From Parasphingopyxis algicola (GTDB lineage Bacteria; Pseudomonadota; Alphaproteobacteria; Sphingomonadales; Sphingomonadaceae), in assembly GCF_013378075.1 (NCBI RefSeq), contig NZ_CP051131.1, positions 62,001 to 126,000 on the forward strand: a stretch of DNA of 64,000 bases, given 5' to 3'. This document shows, piece by piece, positions 1 through 8,784 of this stretch. The translations under genes and the position numbers were made by a program. The notes below the pieces were generated by a model that was not told the origin of the DNA, did no database searches, and saw only the letters and a list, made by a program, of their open reading frames with translations. Each line of letters begins with the position of its first letter. The stretch's first letter is position 1.

Positions 1-386
1 GTTTTCGCGAGTCATATCCGCTCGGCCTGCTCGCTGGCACCGCGCTGATGACGCTTTATGCCTGGTCGATGATCGTTCTGCTGATGGGGCTCGCCCAGCG
101 CCTGCTCAACCGCAAGTCCCGGCTGCTCGCCTATCTCACCGAGGCGATCTTTCCTTATTACATCCTGCACCAGACGATCATCGTGATCGCGGGTTTCTAT
201 CTGACGCAGCTGGCGCTCGGGGCCTGGCCGGAATTTGCGCTGGTTATGCTGGCGACGGTCGGGGGATGCGTATTGCTCCACGAGTTCGTCATCCGGCGGA
301 TCGGCTGGCTCCGGCCGCTGTTCGGGCTCAGGCCGCGGGCGCGTCGCAACGGCGGAGGGCTTTCGCCGGCGGCGGCTCAAGCGTAG
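1..386 (+). CDS. Acyltransferase-3 family membrane protein, C-terminal fragment
   Basis: The reading frame is open from the window edge, so the start lies upstream. The visible 128 residues contain three hydrophobic segments, and the motif 'FPYYILHQTIIVIAGFYL' is typical of the last helices of acyltransferase-3 (OafA/MdoC-like) proteins, which move acyl groups onto cell-envelope glycans. The protein ends in a basic, alanine-rich tail. Its stop overlaps the end of the convergent DUF5996 gene by about 10 bases. The substrate cannot be told from this fragment. Confidence 0.75.
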   Translation, partial: FRESYPLGLLAGTALMTLYAWSMIVLLMGLAQRLLNRKSRLLAYLTEAIFPYYILHQTIIVIAGFYLTQLALGAWPEFALVMLATVGGCVLLHEFVIRRIGWLRPLFGLRPRARRNGGGLSPAAAQA

Positions 387-1321
387 CCGCGTACCTTGCG
401 TGGCTCGCCGAGCGCGCAATCGAGCGTCGCCCGGTCCCAGTTCCCGGCATCGGCCGCTGCGTCATAGGTCTTTTGCAGGAAATCGAGCAGCAGCGCCTCG
501 GGGTCGGCGGCGGCCCGCACGGCGGCATAGGGCAGGACATATTCGCCAAGGTCCGTGTTGTAGCTGGCGCCTTCGGGCAGGCCTTTCGCCGCGCGAAAGC
601 CGTCGGGCTCGGGATAGGCATAGGAATAGAAGATCGGATCGGGCGCGTCGGCATTGCCGGGCCAGAAGCCGGCGCTCGAAACCTCGTGCGAATAGGCCTC
701 GCGCGCGACGCTGTCGGGGAGCGCCGGTACGCCGCCCGGATGCTCGGGCGCGTCGCGGCCCGAAAAGCGCGTCACGGCGAGGTCGAAACTGCCCCAGAAG
801 AAATGGACCGGGCTGGTCTTGCCGAGAAAGCCGGTGGCGAAATGCTTGAAGACCGAATCGATGCGCAGCAACGCCTGCCACAGCCGGCGGGCGGCGTCCG
901 GGTCGTAGGTCCGCCGGGCGTCGTCCGCGGCGAAGGGCGTCGGATCGGGGATCTCGTTGGGGACGCCATGGATATCGGTCGCAACGCCGTGCCTGGCGAG
1001 CATCGCGTTGAAATCGGCGAAAAAGCCGGCGATCGTTCCCGATTCCAGCGCCAGCGCATCGGTCGCGCCGTCGATCGCCCGGAATGTCAGCTGCGACCCG
1101 ATAAAATCGAACTCGAGATCGAAGCTCCCGTCCGGGTGATCGACCGGTGAGCTGCCGAGCCCGCGCGCGGTCAGATAGAGCGGCACGTGCCAGCTATGAT
1201 TGCTCCACGGAGTGAGTGCGACACGGACCTTGCCGACGATCTGCGTCATCAGATGGAGCATCGCGAACGTCTCGCCGTCATTTTCGATGGCGAGTTCCGG
1301 CCAGTTTCGGTTTTCGTCCAT
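377..1321 (-). CDS. DUF5996 family protein
   Basis: This 314-residue protein has no signal peptide or membrane segment. It begins 'MDENRNWPELAIENDGETFAM' and has an N-terminal block containing 'TQIVGKVRVALTPWSNHSWHVPLYLT' and a middle block 'HFFWGSFDLAVTRFSGRDAPEHPGG', both of which I recognise as DUF5996. The C-terminal half is rich in aromatic and acidic residues ('YSYAYPEPDGF'). The biochemical function is unknown. It is transcribed away from the YqaA gene region and converges with the acyltransferase fragment. Confidence 0.8.
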   Translation of the reverse strand: MDENRNWPELAIENDGETFAMLHLMTQIVGKVRVALTPWSNHSWHVPLYLTARGLGSSPVDHPDGSFDLEFDFIGSQLTFRAIDGATDALALESGTIAGFFADFNAMLARHGVATDIHGVPNEIPDPTPFAADDARRTYDPDAARRLWQALLRIDSVFKHFATGFLGKTSPVHFFWGSFDLAVTRFSGRDAPEHPGGVPALPDSVAREAYSHEVSSAGFWPGNADAPDPIFYSYAYPEPDGFRAAKGLPEGASYNTDLGEYVLPYAAVRAAADPEALLLDFLQKTYDAAADAGNWDRATLDCALGEPRKVRGYA

Positions 1322-1392
1322 AGCCCGTTCCCTTCGCTGATGCGTCGCGCCAATCTAACCCGAAGCGGGGCGCGCGAATAGCGAAAACGGTT

Positions 1393-1974
1393 TCAGAACA
1401 GATATCTGACCGCGATGAAGCCGCCGACGCCGACGATGCCCACGACCGTCGTCAACAAACCGAAATGCCGATCGATGATCCGCTTCATCGGTTCGCCGAA
1501 CTTCCACAGCAGCGCGGCGACGAGGAAGAATCGGGCGGCGCGGGCGATGACCGCGGCGATGATCAGGATGTAAAGCGGCATGGCCGTCGCGCCAGCCGCG
1601 ATCGTGATCACCTTGAAGGGCAGTGGGGTGAAGCCCGCCAGCAGCACGATGATCCAGCCCTGCTCGTTGAACGCGGCGGCGAAATCCTCGAATTCTTCGC
1701 CGAGCCCGTAAAAGTCGAGGATCGCTTCGCCGACCGTCTCGAACAGGAAATAGCCGATCGCATAGCCGAGCAGCGCGCCCAGCACCGAGGTGACCGTGCA
1801 GACAAAGGCGAAGCGGAACGCGCGTTCGGGCTTCGCCAGGCACATCGGGATCAGCATGATATCGGGCGGGATCGGGAAGAAGCTCGATTCCACAAAGGAC
1901 ACTCCGCCGAGCCAGCGTTCGGCATGGCGGTGTCCGGCTTTTTCCAGCGTCCATTCGTAAAGGCGTTTCAGCAT
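1393..1974 (-). CDS. YqaA/DedA-family (VTT domain) membrane protein
   Basis: This 193-residue integral membrane protein contains the DedA/SNARE-associated core: 'SFVESSFFPIPPDIMLIP' (N-terminal re-entrant region), 'FVCTVTSVLGALLGYAIGYF' and 'VLLAGFTPLPFKVITIAAGATAMPL'. The two Pro-rich G/F-x-P-x-P motifs mark the re-entrant loops of the VTT fold. Family members are linked to lipid scrambling or transport and envelope homeostasis. The length fits the YqaA subgroup. It is a single gene, divergent from the TonB receptor. Confidence 0.85.
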   Translation of the reverse strand: MLKRLYEWTLEKAGHRHAERWLGGVSFVESSFFPIPPDIMLIPMCLAKPERAFRFAFVCTVTSVLGALLGYAIGYFLFETVGEAILDFYGLGEEFEDFAAAFNEQGWIIVLLAGFTPLPFKVITIAAGATAMPLYILIIAAVIARAARFFLVAALLWKFGEPMKRIIDRHFGLLTTVVGIVGVGGFIAVRYLF

Positions 1975-2082
1975 TGCCGGGCCTTATAGGGCGCAGATCG
2001 AAAAGGGAATCGCCTTTGTGCGGCGAAGCGTGAGCGGCCCGCATGTCCGGACAGCGGCGGTTTGCAAAAAATCATAATATTT

Positions 2083-2100
2083 CGGTCATCCGCCCGTCAT
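2083..2100 (+). promoter_or_regulatory. Putative Pho box (PhoB binding site)
   Basis: Two 7-base direct repeats, CGGTCAT and CCGTCAT, are separated by exactly four bases (CCGC). This matches the canonical CTGTCAT-N4-CTGTCAT Pho box with one mismatch per half (position 2 of each repeat). It lies 63 bases upstream of the TonB receptor, which is followed by a phytase, so phosphate-starvation control makes biological sense. No clear -10 hexamer follows, as is common for PhoB-activated promoters. Confidence 0.6.
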
Positions 2101-2162
2101 CGAACCACCATCGAAGCGCAATCCAAGTCGCCTAGGCGCGGGGCACACAAAAAGGTGAGCCC

Positions 2163-4994
2163 ATGACCGATTCTCTGATTGCCCGGCGTTCCGTCCGTCT
2201 CTTCTCCGCATTGACCCTGACGACGGCGCTGGCCTCGCCGGCTTTCGCCGGGATCTTGATCGGCGAGGTTACCGACAGTGGCGAGACGCGCGCCTTTGCC
2301 GGCAGCACGATCACCATCGAGGAACTGGGCCGGACGGTCGAAGCGGGGCCGGGCGGCTTTTACCGATTCGGGGATGTTCCCGCCGGCACCTATACGATCA
2401 CCGCGCGCTATGTCGGCGCCGTTCCCGCGTCGCAGACCGTTGTCGTGCCGGAGACCGGCGATGTGCGCGCCGATTTCCGTCTCGGCACGGGCGCGACCAA
2501 CGATGTCTCGATCCTCGTGATCGGTCAGGCGGCGAACCTCGCATCCGCGCTTTCGCGCCAGCGCGCCGCGGACGGCATCGAAAATGTGCTGACCCGCGAT
2601 GCGATCGGCCAGTTTCCGGACCAAAATGCTGCGGAATCGCTGCGACGGGTGCCGGGTCTGTCCGTGCAGGACGATCAGGGCGAGGGCCGGTTCGTCGTCG
2701 TCCGCGGCCTCGCGCCAAACCTCAACTCCGTATCGATCAACGGCGCGCGCGTGCCGTCGCCCGAGGCCGGCGGCCGCGAAGTGCCGCTCGACGTCATTCC
2801 GTCGGGGTTGATCGAATCGATCGAGGTTCGCAAGACCCTGACCCCGGATATGGATGCCGATGCGATCGGCGGGTCGATCGAGATCAATTCGACGAGCCCG
2901 TTCGACCGGCGGCAGAGCCAGGTCGTCGCGACGCTCGAGGGCAACTACAATGATCTTGTCGATGCGTGGAACCCGAAGGGCTCGGTCGACTTTACCTGGC
3001 TAGCGACCGATACGTTCGGCATTTCCGGCGGCTTCTCCTATTACAATCGCGAACTCGGCAGCGACAATATCGAGGCCGAGGACTGGGGCCGGGAGGATGG
3101 CGTTGCCTTTCCCGAAGAAATCCAGTTCCGCAACTACGATATCGAGCGCGAGCGGATTGCCGGCAGCCTCGCATTCGAATACCGGCCCGACGCCGGTATC
3201 TCGCTCTATGCGCGAGGGTTGGCGAGCCGCTTTTCGGACCAGGAGTTCCGGTCGCGCACGATATTGGGTTTCGATGGGCCTCCGGTCGGGGGCGATGGCA
3301 CGAGCGCGATTTTCTCCGCCGACGCCGATCCGATTACGGTCGAGCGGGAACTCAAGGACCGGCTGGAAACGCAATATATCTATTCGGCGGTGTTCGGCGG
3401 CGATTTCGAGTTCGACGCCTGGACCATCAACGCCCAGGCTTCTTACAGCTATTCGCGCGAAACCGAGCCGGATCGCATCGATTCCCTGTTCGAGCGGGAG
3501 TTCGAGGCCGGCGACGATATTTTCGTGACCTTGACCGATCTCGATACGCGGACGCCCGAATTTTTTTCAACCAATGGCGCTTTGTTCCGCGACCCGTCCG
3601 AATATGAACTGGCCGCGGTCGAGTTCGCAGACGGCCGCTCGACGGACAGCGAATGGGCCTTCCAGTTCGATGTGGCCCGCCAATTCTTCGTCGGCGAGGG
3701 ATCGGTCACGTTCCAGACCGGCGGCAAGGTGCGGTTGCGCGACAAGGATTTCACCTTCGATTTCGATCTGTTCGAAGGCTTCGCCAATGGCGACGATTTC
3801 CCGACGCTGGACGGCTTCGCGACTACGGGCATTTACCCGCTCGCCAATATCTCGCCCTTCGTCGATCGCTCGATCAGCGATTTCGTCACCGGCAATATCG
3901 GCGCATTCGAGCGCGAAAACGCCGATAGCGATTTCGACAGTGCCGGCGCGTTTTACGACGTGTCCGAGGATATCTATGCGGCCTACGGGCTTGCGCGGGT
4001 GGAGGTCGGCAATTTGCGGGCGATCGCGGGCCTGCGCGTCGAACGCACCGACAATGTGCTCCGCGGCAATATCGTCGAACTGGTCGAGGAAGGCGGCACG
4101 GTGAATGGCGCAGTGCTCGACGAGGACACGGTGTTCGTTACGCCGACCGAGATCGACCGCAACTATACCCGCTGGCTGCCAAGCGTGAATCTGCGCTGGG
4201 AACCGGCCGACAATGTCGTGGTTCGCGGCGCGATCTATCGCGCGCTGTCCCGGCCGAATATCGAACAGATCGCGCCGCGCTTCCTCGTTGAGGAGAGCGA
4301 AGGCGGCGAGCGGGAGGGCGAGTTCGGCAACCCGGCCCTGCGCCCGCTCGACGCCTGGAACTACGATCTCGGGATTGCCTGGTATTTCAGCGGCAACGCC
4401 GTGATCCAGGGCAATGTCTTCTACAAGGAGATCGACGATTTCATCGCGACGACAGTGATCGACGATCAGATTGTCAACGGCGTCTTCATCGACGAGGGGA
4501 CGATCCCGATCAACGGCGAGAGCGCGACCGTGACCGGCATCGAGCTCAACCTGCAGGCGGCGCTCGATTTCCTGCCGTCGCCGTTCGACGGCCTCCTCGT
4601 CGCCGCCAACTATACCTATACCGACAGCGAGGCGGAGATTTTCGGGCGCACCGTGCCGCTGCCCGCGACGTCGGAAAACATCTGGAATGCGACGCTCGGC
4701 TACGAAAAATACGGCCTCTCGTTGCGGGCCACCTTGTCCTATCGCGACGATTTCCTCGACGAGGTCACCGATGACGGCGACGGCGATATCTGGAACCAGT
4801 CGCGGCTGCTGTTCGATGTATCGGCGCGTTACCGCATCACCGACAATTTCCAGGTCTTCGCCAATTTCGTGAACCTGACCGACGAGCCCTATGGCTTCTT
4901 CACCACGGGGACGGCGGCCGGCGGCAACCGCCTGATCCAGTATGAGGAGTATAGCTGGACGGCGACCGCGGGCCTGCGCGTGACATTTCCGTAG
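2163..4994 (+). CDS. TonB-dependent receptor, probable phytate/phosphorylated-compound uptake
   Basis: This 943-residue outer-membrane receptor has a signal peptide ending near residue 30 ('SPAFAG'). A carboxypeptidase-regulatory-like beta domain follows (about residues 30-105), then the plug ('DQNAAESLRRVPGLSVQDDQ', then 'RGLAPNLNSVSINGARVPSP'), then a beta barrel with the sphingomonad-type elements 'SLRATLSYRDDFLD' and 'FANFVNLTDEPYGFF' and a terminal strand ending 'GLRVTFP'. The phytase follows 16 bases downstream, so the two probably form an operon. The receptor would import inositol phosphates or their breakdown products using TonB energy. The substrate is inferred from context only. Confidence 0.9.
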   Translation: MTDSLIARRSVRLFSALTLTTALASPAFAGILIGEVTDSGETRAFAGSTITIEELGRTVEAGPGGFYRFGDVPAGTYTITARYVGAVPASQTVVVPETGDVRADFRLGTGATNDVSILVIGQAANLASALSRQRAADGIENVLTRDAIGQFPDQNAAESLRRVPGLSVQDDQGEGRFVVVRGLAPNLNSVSINGARVPSPEAGGREVPLDVIPSGLIESIEVRKTLTPDMDADAIGGSIEINSTSPFDRRQSQVVATLEGNYNDLVDAWNPKGSVDFTWLATDTFGISGGFSYYNRELGSDNIEAEDWGREDGVAFPEEIQFRNYDIERERIAGSLAFEYRPDAGISLYARGLASRFSDQEFRSRTILGFDGPPVGGDGTSAIFSADADPITVERELKDRLETQYIYSAVFGGDFEFDAWTINAQASYSYSRETEPDRIDSLFEREFEAGDDIFVTLTDLDTRTPEFFSTNGALFRDPSEYELAAVEFADGRSTDSEWAFQFDVARQFFVGEGSVTFQTGGKVRLRDKDFTFDFDLFEGFANGDDFPTLDGFATTGIYPLANISPFVDRSISDFVTGNIGAFERENADSDFDSAGAFYDVSEDIYAAYGLARVEVGNLRAIAGLRVERTDNVLRGNIVELVEEGGTVNGAVLDEDTVFVTPTEIDRNYTRWLPSVNLRWEPADNVVVRGAIYRALSRPNIEQIAPRFLVEESEGGEREGEFGNPALRPLDAWNYDLGIAWYFSGNAVIQGNVFYKEIDDFIATTVIDDQIVNGVFIDEGTIPINGESATVTGIELNLQAALDFLPSPFDGLLVAANYTYTDSEAEIFGRTVPLPATSENIWNATLGYEKYGLSLRATLSYRDDFLDEVTDDGDGDIWNQSRLLFDVSARYRITDNFQVFANFVNLTDEPYGFFTTGTAAGGNRLIQYEEYSWTATAGLRVTFP

Positions 4995-5010
4995 GAAGAG
5001 GCAGGGGTAG

Positions 5011-6060
5011 ATGACGATGAAAATCGGGATGGCGGCTATCGGCATGGCCGCGATGGCGGCACTGCTGACCGGCTGCGAAACTGTTCCGCAGCCCGACCCG
5101 GCGCGCGGCGCGCCGGTAACGGCGAGCGCGCAGACCATGCCGGTCGCCAGCACCGAGGACGCGGCCGACGATCCGGCGATCTGGGTCAACACAGCGGACC
5201 CGGCGGCCAGCCTGATCGTCGGTACGGACAAGCGGGCCGGGCTCCATGTCTATGACCTGAGCGGGGCGGAACGCAGCTTCCTGCGGACGGGCCGCGTCAA
5301 CAATGTCGCACTGCTCGACGGCGTGCGGCTTGCCGGCGAGGAGGCGGTTCTCGTCGCGGCCAGCGATCGCGCGGATCCGCTGACCGCGCATATCGCGCTG
5401 TTCCGGCTTGACGGCACTACCGGGGCGCTTGCGCCGATCGGCCGCGTCGAAGCCGGGCCGGGGGAAGGCTATGGCTTTTGCATGGCGCGGGATCCGGGCG
5501 GCATCGTCCACACCTTCCTGAACACCAAGGAAGGGACGATCTATCACCAGAGGTTGGACGTGGACGGCGAAGTGACGGTCCTCGGCACGCGCACGCTGAC
5601 CGTGCCGAGCCAGCCCGAAGGCTGTGTGGTCGATGAGCGCACCGGCCTGCTTTATGTCGGCGAAGAAGCCGCGGGCATCTGGCGCTTCGATCTCGAGACC
5701 GGCGCGGGCGAGCTTGTCGTGCGCGTCGCGCCGGACCAGCTTGTCGCCGATGTCGAGGGACTGGCGCTCGCGCCGTCGGGCGAGAATGGCGGCTATCTCG
5801 TCGCCTCGAGCCAGGGCGACCATGCCTATGCCGTATACCGGTTGCCGGACATGGGATATGTCGGGCGCTTCTACATCGCCGATGGCGATGTCATCGACGG
5901 GGTTACGGAAACCGACGGCATAGAGTTGAGTCTGGCAGACTTCGGCCCCGCATTCCCGAACGGTCTGCTTGTCGTGCAGGACGGCCACACGCTCTCGCGC
6001 CGCCAGAATTTCAAGCTGGTGGATTGGGGGCGGGTGGTCGACGCGCTGCGGCTGGACTAG
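5011..6060 (+). CDS. Beta-propeller phytase (3-phytase), lipoprotein
   Basis: This 349-residue protein is a calcium-dependent beta-propeller phytase, which removes phosphate from myo-inositol hexakisphosphate. The lipobox 'LLTGC' near residues 18-22 predicts a lipid-anchored periplasmic or surface enzyme. Family motifs are visible in order: 'EDAADDPAIWVN' (about 49-60), 'GTDKRAGLHVYDLSG', 'GRVNNVALL', 'SQPEGCVVDERTGLLYVGEE' and 'DVEGLALAPSG'. These include the acidic residues that bind calcium and phosphate. ATG codons at 5011 and 5017 are both possible; the first is chosen because a purine-rich stretch lies upstream. It pairs with the preceding TonB receptor. Confidence 0.9.
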   Translation: MTMKIGMAAIGMAAMAALLTGCETVPQPDPARGAPVTASAQTMPVASTEDAADDPAIWVNTADPAASLIVGTDKRAGLHVYDLSGAERSFLRTGRVNNVALLDGVRLAGEEAVLVAASDRADPLTAHIALFRLDGTTGALAPIGRVEAGPGEGYGFCMARDPGGIVHTFLNTKEGTIYHQRLDVDGEVTVLGTRTLTVPSQPEGCVVDERTGLLYVGEEAAGIWRFDLETGAGELVVRVAPDQLVADVEGLALAPSGENGGYLVASSQGDHAYAVYRLPDMGYVGRFYIADGDVIDGVTETDGIELSLADFGPAFPNGLLVVQDGHTLSRRQNFKLVDWGRVVDALRLD

Positions 6061-6063
6061 TTC

Positions 6064-6195
6064 GTCAGAATTTCCCTCGCGGAAAATCGCCGCACCGGCC
6101 CGCACCCCCTCCCGGCCTCCCATTGAGTGTACCCTGTGGGAGGCCGGGAGGGGGTGCGGGCCGGTGCGGCGCCTGAGCGTTAGCGAAGGTCTGAC
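6064..6195. repeat. 132-bp three-hairpin palindromic element, copy 1
   Basis: The element starts GTCAGA and ends TCTGAC (6-base terminal inverted repeat). Its centre is a perfect 35-bp inverted repeat (6088-6122 with 6137-6171) around a 14-base loop, TTGAGTGTACCCTG. A small stem-loop lies on the left (ATTTCCC-TCGC-GGAAAAT, one mismatch). It fills the gap between the convergent phytase and symporter genes: 3 bases from one stop codon and 2 bases from the other. It could act as a bidirectional terminator. A second copy lies at 9354-9485. Confidence 0.9.
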
Positions 6196-6197
6196 AA

Positions 6198-7754
6198 TCA
6201 ATGCCCGGCCGCGCCGCTCACTTCGTCCTGCAACTCCTTCGGCGTTTCGCGGCCATGGTCGGTGCCCGCGGTGCGTTCGCCCCGGGCCAGCGCGAAGATC
6301 ACGCCGGAGAGCGCCATCAGCGCGACGATGTTCGGCAGCGCCATCGCCGCGTTCGAGATGTCGCCGAGCCGCCAGACCAGTTCGAGCGGAACGAAGGAGC
6401 CGATGAAGATCACCAGGCACCAGAGGACCCGCCAGACCAGGTGCAGCCGGAGTTCGCCCTGGCGCGTGGCGCCGGGAAGCTGGTCGTAGAGATAGGTGAT
6501 CGCCCGCTCGCCATAATAGGACCAGGTCAGCAGCGTCGTGAACACGAACAGCAGCAGCGCCACCGAGGCGATCAGCGTGCCGATCGGGATGGTGCCGACT
6601 TGGAGCGGGAACGCCGCCGCATAGGCACCCGATGTCATCGCGAAGCCCTGGAGATCGGACTGCCAGGCATGTTCGACCGCGATCTGTTGCCCCTCGACCG
6701 TGGCGGTGAAATCGCCGCCGACCGTCAGCATGACGAGCGCCGTCATCGTGCAGATGACGATCGTGTCGATAAACGTGCCCATCATCGCGAAGCGGCCCTG
6801 GGCCGCCGGGTCGTTGGTCTGCGCCACGGCGTGGGCGATGGCCGTCGAGCCCTGGCCCGCCTCGTTCGAGAACAGCCCGCGTGCGACACCGGCGCGGATC
6901 GCCATGATGATCGCCGCGCCGAGGAAACCGCCCGACGCCGACTGGACGTTGAACGCGCCGTCGAAGATACGGCCGAAGGTTTCGGGCAGGTAATTGGCGT
7001 TCAGGATGAGCGCGATGATCGCCATCACGATATAGAGCCCGGCCATGAACGGGACGATGGTTTCGGCGACCTTGCCGATCCACTTGATCCCGCCGATGAT
7101 GACGATGAACACGGCGATCGCCGCGATCAGCCCGCCCACCCATTCGTCGATCCCGGTCAGTTCGTTGACGCTGTCGCCGAAGCTGTTGGCCTGGATCGAA
7201 TTGCCGGTGACGAGGGCGGAAAACAGCGTGCCGAGACAAAAGAAGATCGCCAGCCATTTCCATTTCGGCCCGAGGCCATAGGTGATGTAGCTCATCGGCC
7301 CGCCGCGATAGACGCCGTCTTCGGTGCGTTCGCGGAAACGGACGGCGAGCGAACCCTCGCCGAAGGCGAGCGCCATGCCGAACAGCGCGGTAATCCACAT
7401 CCAGAAGATCGCGCCCGGGCCGCCCAGAGTGATCGCGGTGGCGACGCCGACAAGGTTGCCGGTGCCGACCTGGCCCGACAGCGCGGTGGAGAGCGCCGCG
7501 AAGGGCGAGATCTCGCCCTCGCCCTTCCTGTCGGGTTTCTTGAAGATGCCGACCAGCGAAGAACCAAGCTTGCGCAGCGGATAGCCCTTGAGGCCGGCCA
7601 TCATATAGAGGCCCGCGCCGAGCAGGATCACGACCATTGGCGGCACGAGCAGCACTTCCTCGCCGTTCCAGGTGCCGCCCCAGATGAAATCGCTGATATT
7701 GGTGACGCGGTTGACCGCCGCCTCCATTGCCGAAACCGGTGCGTCCGCCGCCAT
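6198..7754 (-). CDS. Sodium:alanine (AGCS) symporter family protein
   Basis: This 518-residue polytopic membrane protein belongs to the alanine/glycine:cation symporter family, which imports small neutral amino acids with Na+. It shows the family signature 'GQVGTGNLVGVATAITLGGPGAIFWMW', then 'FGEGSLAVRFRERTEDGVYRGGPMSYI' and 'ARGLFSNEAGQGSTAIAHAVA'. About eleven hydrophobic segments are visible. I chose the start 'MAADAPVS' at 7754 because GGGGAG lies at normal spacing upstream; the frame is open to 7874, but those 40 residues do not look like family sequence. It is monocistronic and convergent with the phytase. Confidence 0.92.
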   Translation of the reverse strand: MAADAPVSAMEAAVNRVTNISDFIWGGTWNGEEVLLVPPMVVILLGAGLYMMAGLKGYPLRKLGSSLVGIFKKPDRKGEGEISPFAALSTALSGQVGTGNLVGVATAITLGGPGAIFWMWITALFGMALAFGEGSLAVRFRERTEDGVYRGGPMSYITYGLGPKWKWLAIFFCLGTLFSALVTGNSIQANSFGDSVNELTGIDEWVGGLIAAIAVFIVIIGGIKWIGKVAETIVPFMAGLYIVMAIIALILNANYLPETFGRIFDGAFNVQSASGGFLGAAIIMAIRAGVARGLFSNEAGQGSTAIAHAVAQTNDPAAQGRFAMMGTFIDTIVICTMTALVMLTVGGDFTATVEGQQIAVEHAWQSDLQGFAMTSGAYAAAFPLQVGTIPIGTLIASVALLLFVFTTLLTWSYYGERAITYLYDQLPGATRQGELRLHLVWRVLWCLVIFIGSFVPLELVWRLGDISNAAMALPNIVALMALSGVIFALARGERTAGTDHGRETPKELQDEVSGAAGH

Positions 7755-7917
7755 CAACTTACTCCCCAGCACTCTGTTCTCGTTGGCGCCGTGGTTTAGC
7801 GGAACTGCGCGGCATGTAAATGTGGCGATGCACAGATACGGCAAAGCCCTTACCGACACGGTCCGCTCCCGCATGATATCAAGGCGCGCGCATGATCATC
7901 ATCGCGAGGAGGGGATA

Positions 7918-8259
7918 ATGTATGATCTCTATCGGAGTGCGGTTGCCATAGCCGCTATCGCCGGGGCGGCAATGTTGCCCGTATCGGCCGGCCAAGCCCA
8001 GTCGACGACCTGGTTCGTCCATTCCAATTGCAATGTGAGCCCCTGCGTAATGGGCGTCGCGGACCAGAGCTATGCGACGTCCGGCAACGCGCGCTGGAAC
8101 GAGGGCTGGCGGCGCATGTCGCAAGGTTATCCGGATGGCGCCCAGGCTTGGCGCACAGCCTGCCGCTGGCATTATGGCCGGCCGGGCTATACCGCGCCGG
8201 ATATCACGTCCGGCACGTTCAGCTGCGCCAGCGTGTGTGCGAACGGCACCTGCCAATAG
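7918..8259 (+). CDS. Small secreted Cys-containing hypothetical protein
   Basis: This 113-residue protein has a clear signal peptide (hydrophobic core 'AVAIAAIAGAAMLPVSAGQAQ', cleavage near residue 28). A GAGGAGGGG ribosome-binding site sets the start. The mature part has six cysteines ('NCNVSPC', 'TACRW', 'FSCASVCANGTC'), suggesting up to three disulfides, and a central 'GYPDGAQAWRTACRWHYG' segment. I do not recognise the family. It is probably periplasmic or exported. It stands alone between the symporter and the ArsR gene. Confidence 0.7.
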   Translation: MYDLYRSAVAIAAIAGAAMLPVSAGQAQSTTWFVHSNCNVSPCVMGVADQSYATSGNARWNEGWRRMSQGYPDGAQAWRTACRWHYGRPGYTAPDITSGTFSCASVCANGTCQ

Positions 8260-8414
8260 GCGACAAGGCCGCTGGCCCGACTGCTGGCGTGGCGAGTATT
8301 TTGCAGGCTTGGCGGCGGCAGACAGCCCCAATGCGATCCCAATAATCGGGTGAAAATCGGACGGCGGGTGCCCGCCGATATTCCGTTCGCTTGACTCTGC
8401 CTTGAAATGTAATA

Positions 8415-8426
8415 ATGTAATTACAT
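8415..8426. promoter_or_regulatory. 12-bp perfect palindrome over the ArsR-type start codon
   Basis: ATGTAATTACAT is perfectly symmetrical and AT-rich in a GC-rich region. It overlaps the first two bases of the ATG at 8425. Another TGTAAT half-site lies just upstream. This fits an autoregulatory operator for the ArsR-family protein it precedes. No Shine-Dalgarno sequence is seen before 8425, so translation is leaderless or starts at the in-frame ATG at 8443. Confidence 0.45.
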
Positions 8427-8784
8427 GATTACTGATTCGGATATGGACGCGATCTTCCATGCGCTGGCGCATGAAGCGCGGCGGCGCATTCTCGATCTGC
8501 TGCGTGACAAGCCGGGGCAGGGGGTCGGGGAGCTGGCCCAGGGTTTCGATGTCAGCCGGATCGCGATCATGAATCACCTGGCCGTGCTCGAAAAGGCAGG
8601 GCTGGTGATCAGCGAGAAGGACGGGCGGGTGCGGCGGCTCTATCTGAACGCCGCGCCGATCCAGATGATCCATGACCGCTGGACCGACGAATACAGCGCC
8701 TTCTGGGCCGGGCGCGTGACCGGATTGAAATATGCCGCGGAAGCTGCGGCGCAGAAAGCGAAAACAGGAAAGGATGCGACATGA
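8425..8784 (+). CDS. ArsR-family winged-helix transcriptional regulator
   Basis: This 119-residue protein has the ArsR winged-helix fold: 'IFHALAHEARRRILDLLRDKPGQGVGELAQGFDVSRIAIMNHLAVLEKAGLVISEKDGRVRRLYLNAAP'. It lacks the paired cysteines of metal sensors, so it belongs to the non-metal subgroup that usually neighbours an AHSA1 protein. The stop codon overlaps the start of the AHSA1 gene by four bases (ATGA), so the two are co-transcribed. The regulator probably represses its own operon through the palindrome at its start. The ligand is unknown. Confidence 0.9.
   Translation: MITDSDMDAIFHALAHEARRRILDLLRDKPGQGVGELAQGFDVSRIAIMNHLAVLEKAGLVISEKDGRVRRLYLNAAPIQMIHDRWTDEYSAFWAGRVTGLKYAAEAAAQKAKTGKDAT

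Noticed and set aside
5624-5923. Alternative forward frame within the phytase gene
   Set aside because: The overlapping phytase frame carries all family motifs; the alternative is Arg/Ser-rich shadow sequence.
6088-6171. Possible CRISPR repeat because of the strong palindrome
   Set aside because: There are only two copies, 3.3 kb apart, with no regular spacers and no cas genes.
4900-7398. Very long reverse-strand open frame across the phytase and symporter genes
   Set aside because: It runs antisense or out of frame to two well-recognised genes and passes through the palindromic element; its residue content (Arg/Gly/Asp-rich) is typical of a shadow frame in GC-rich DNA.
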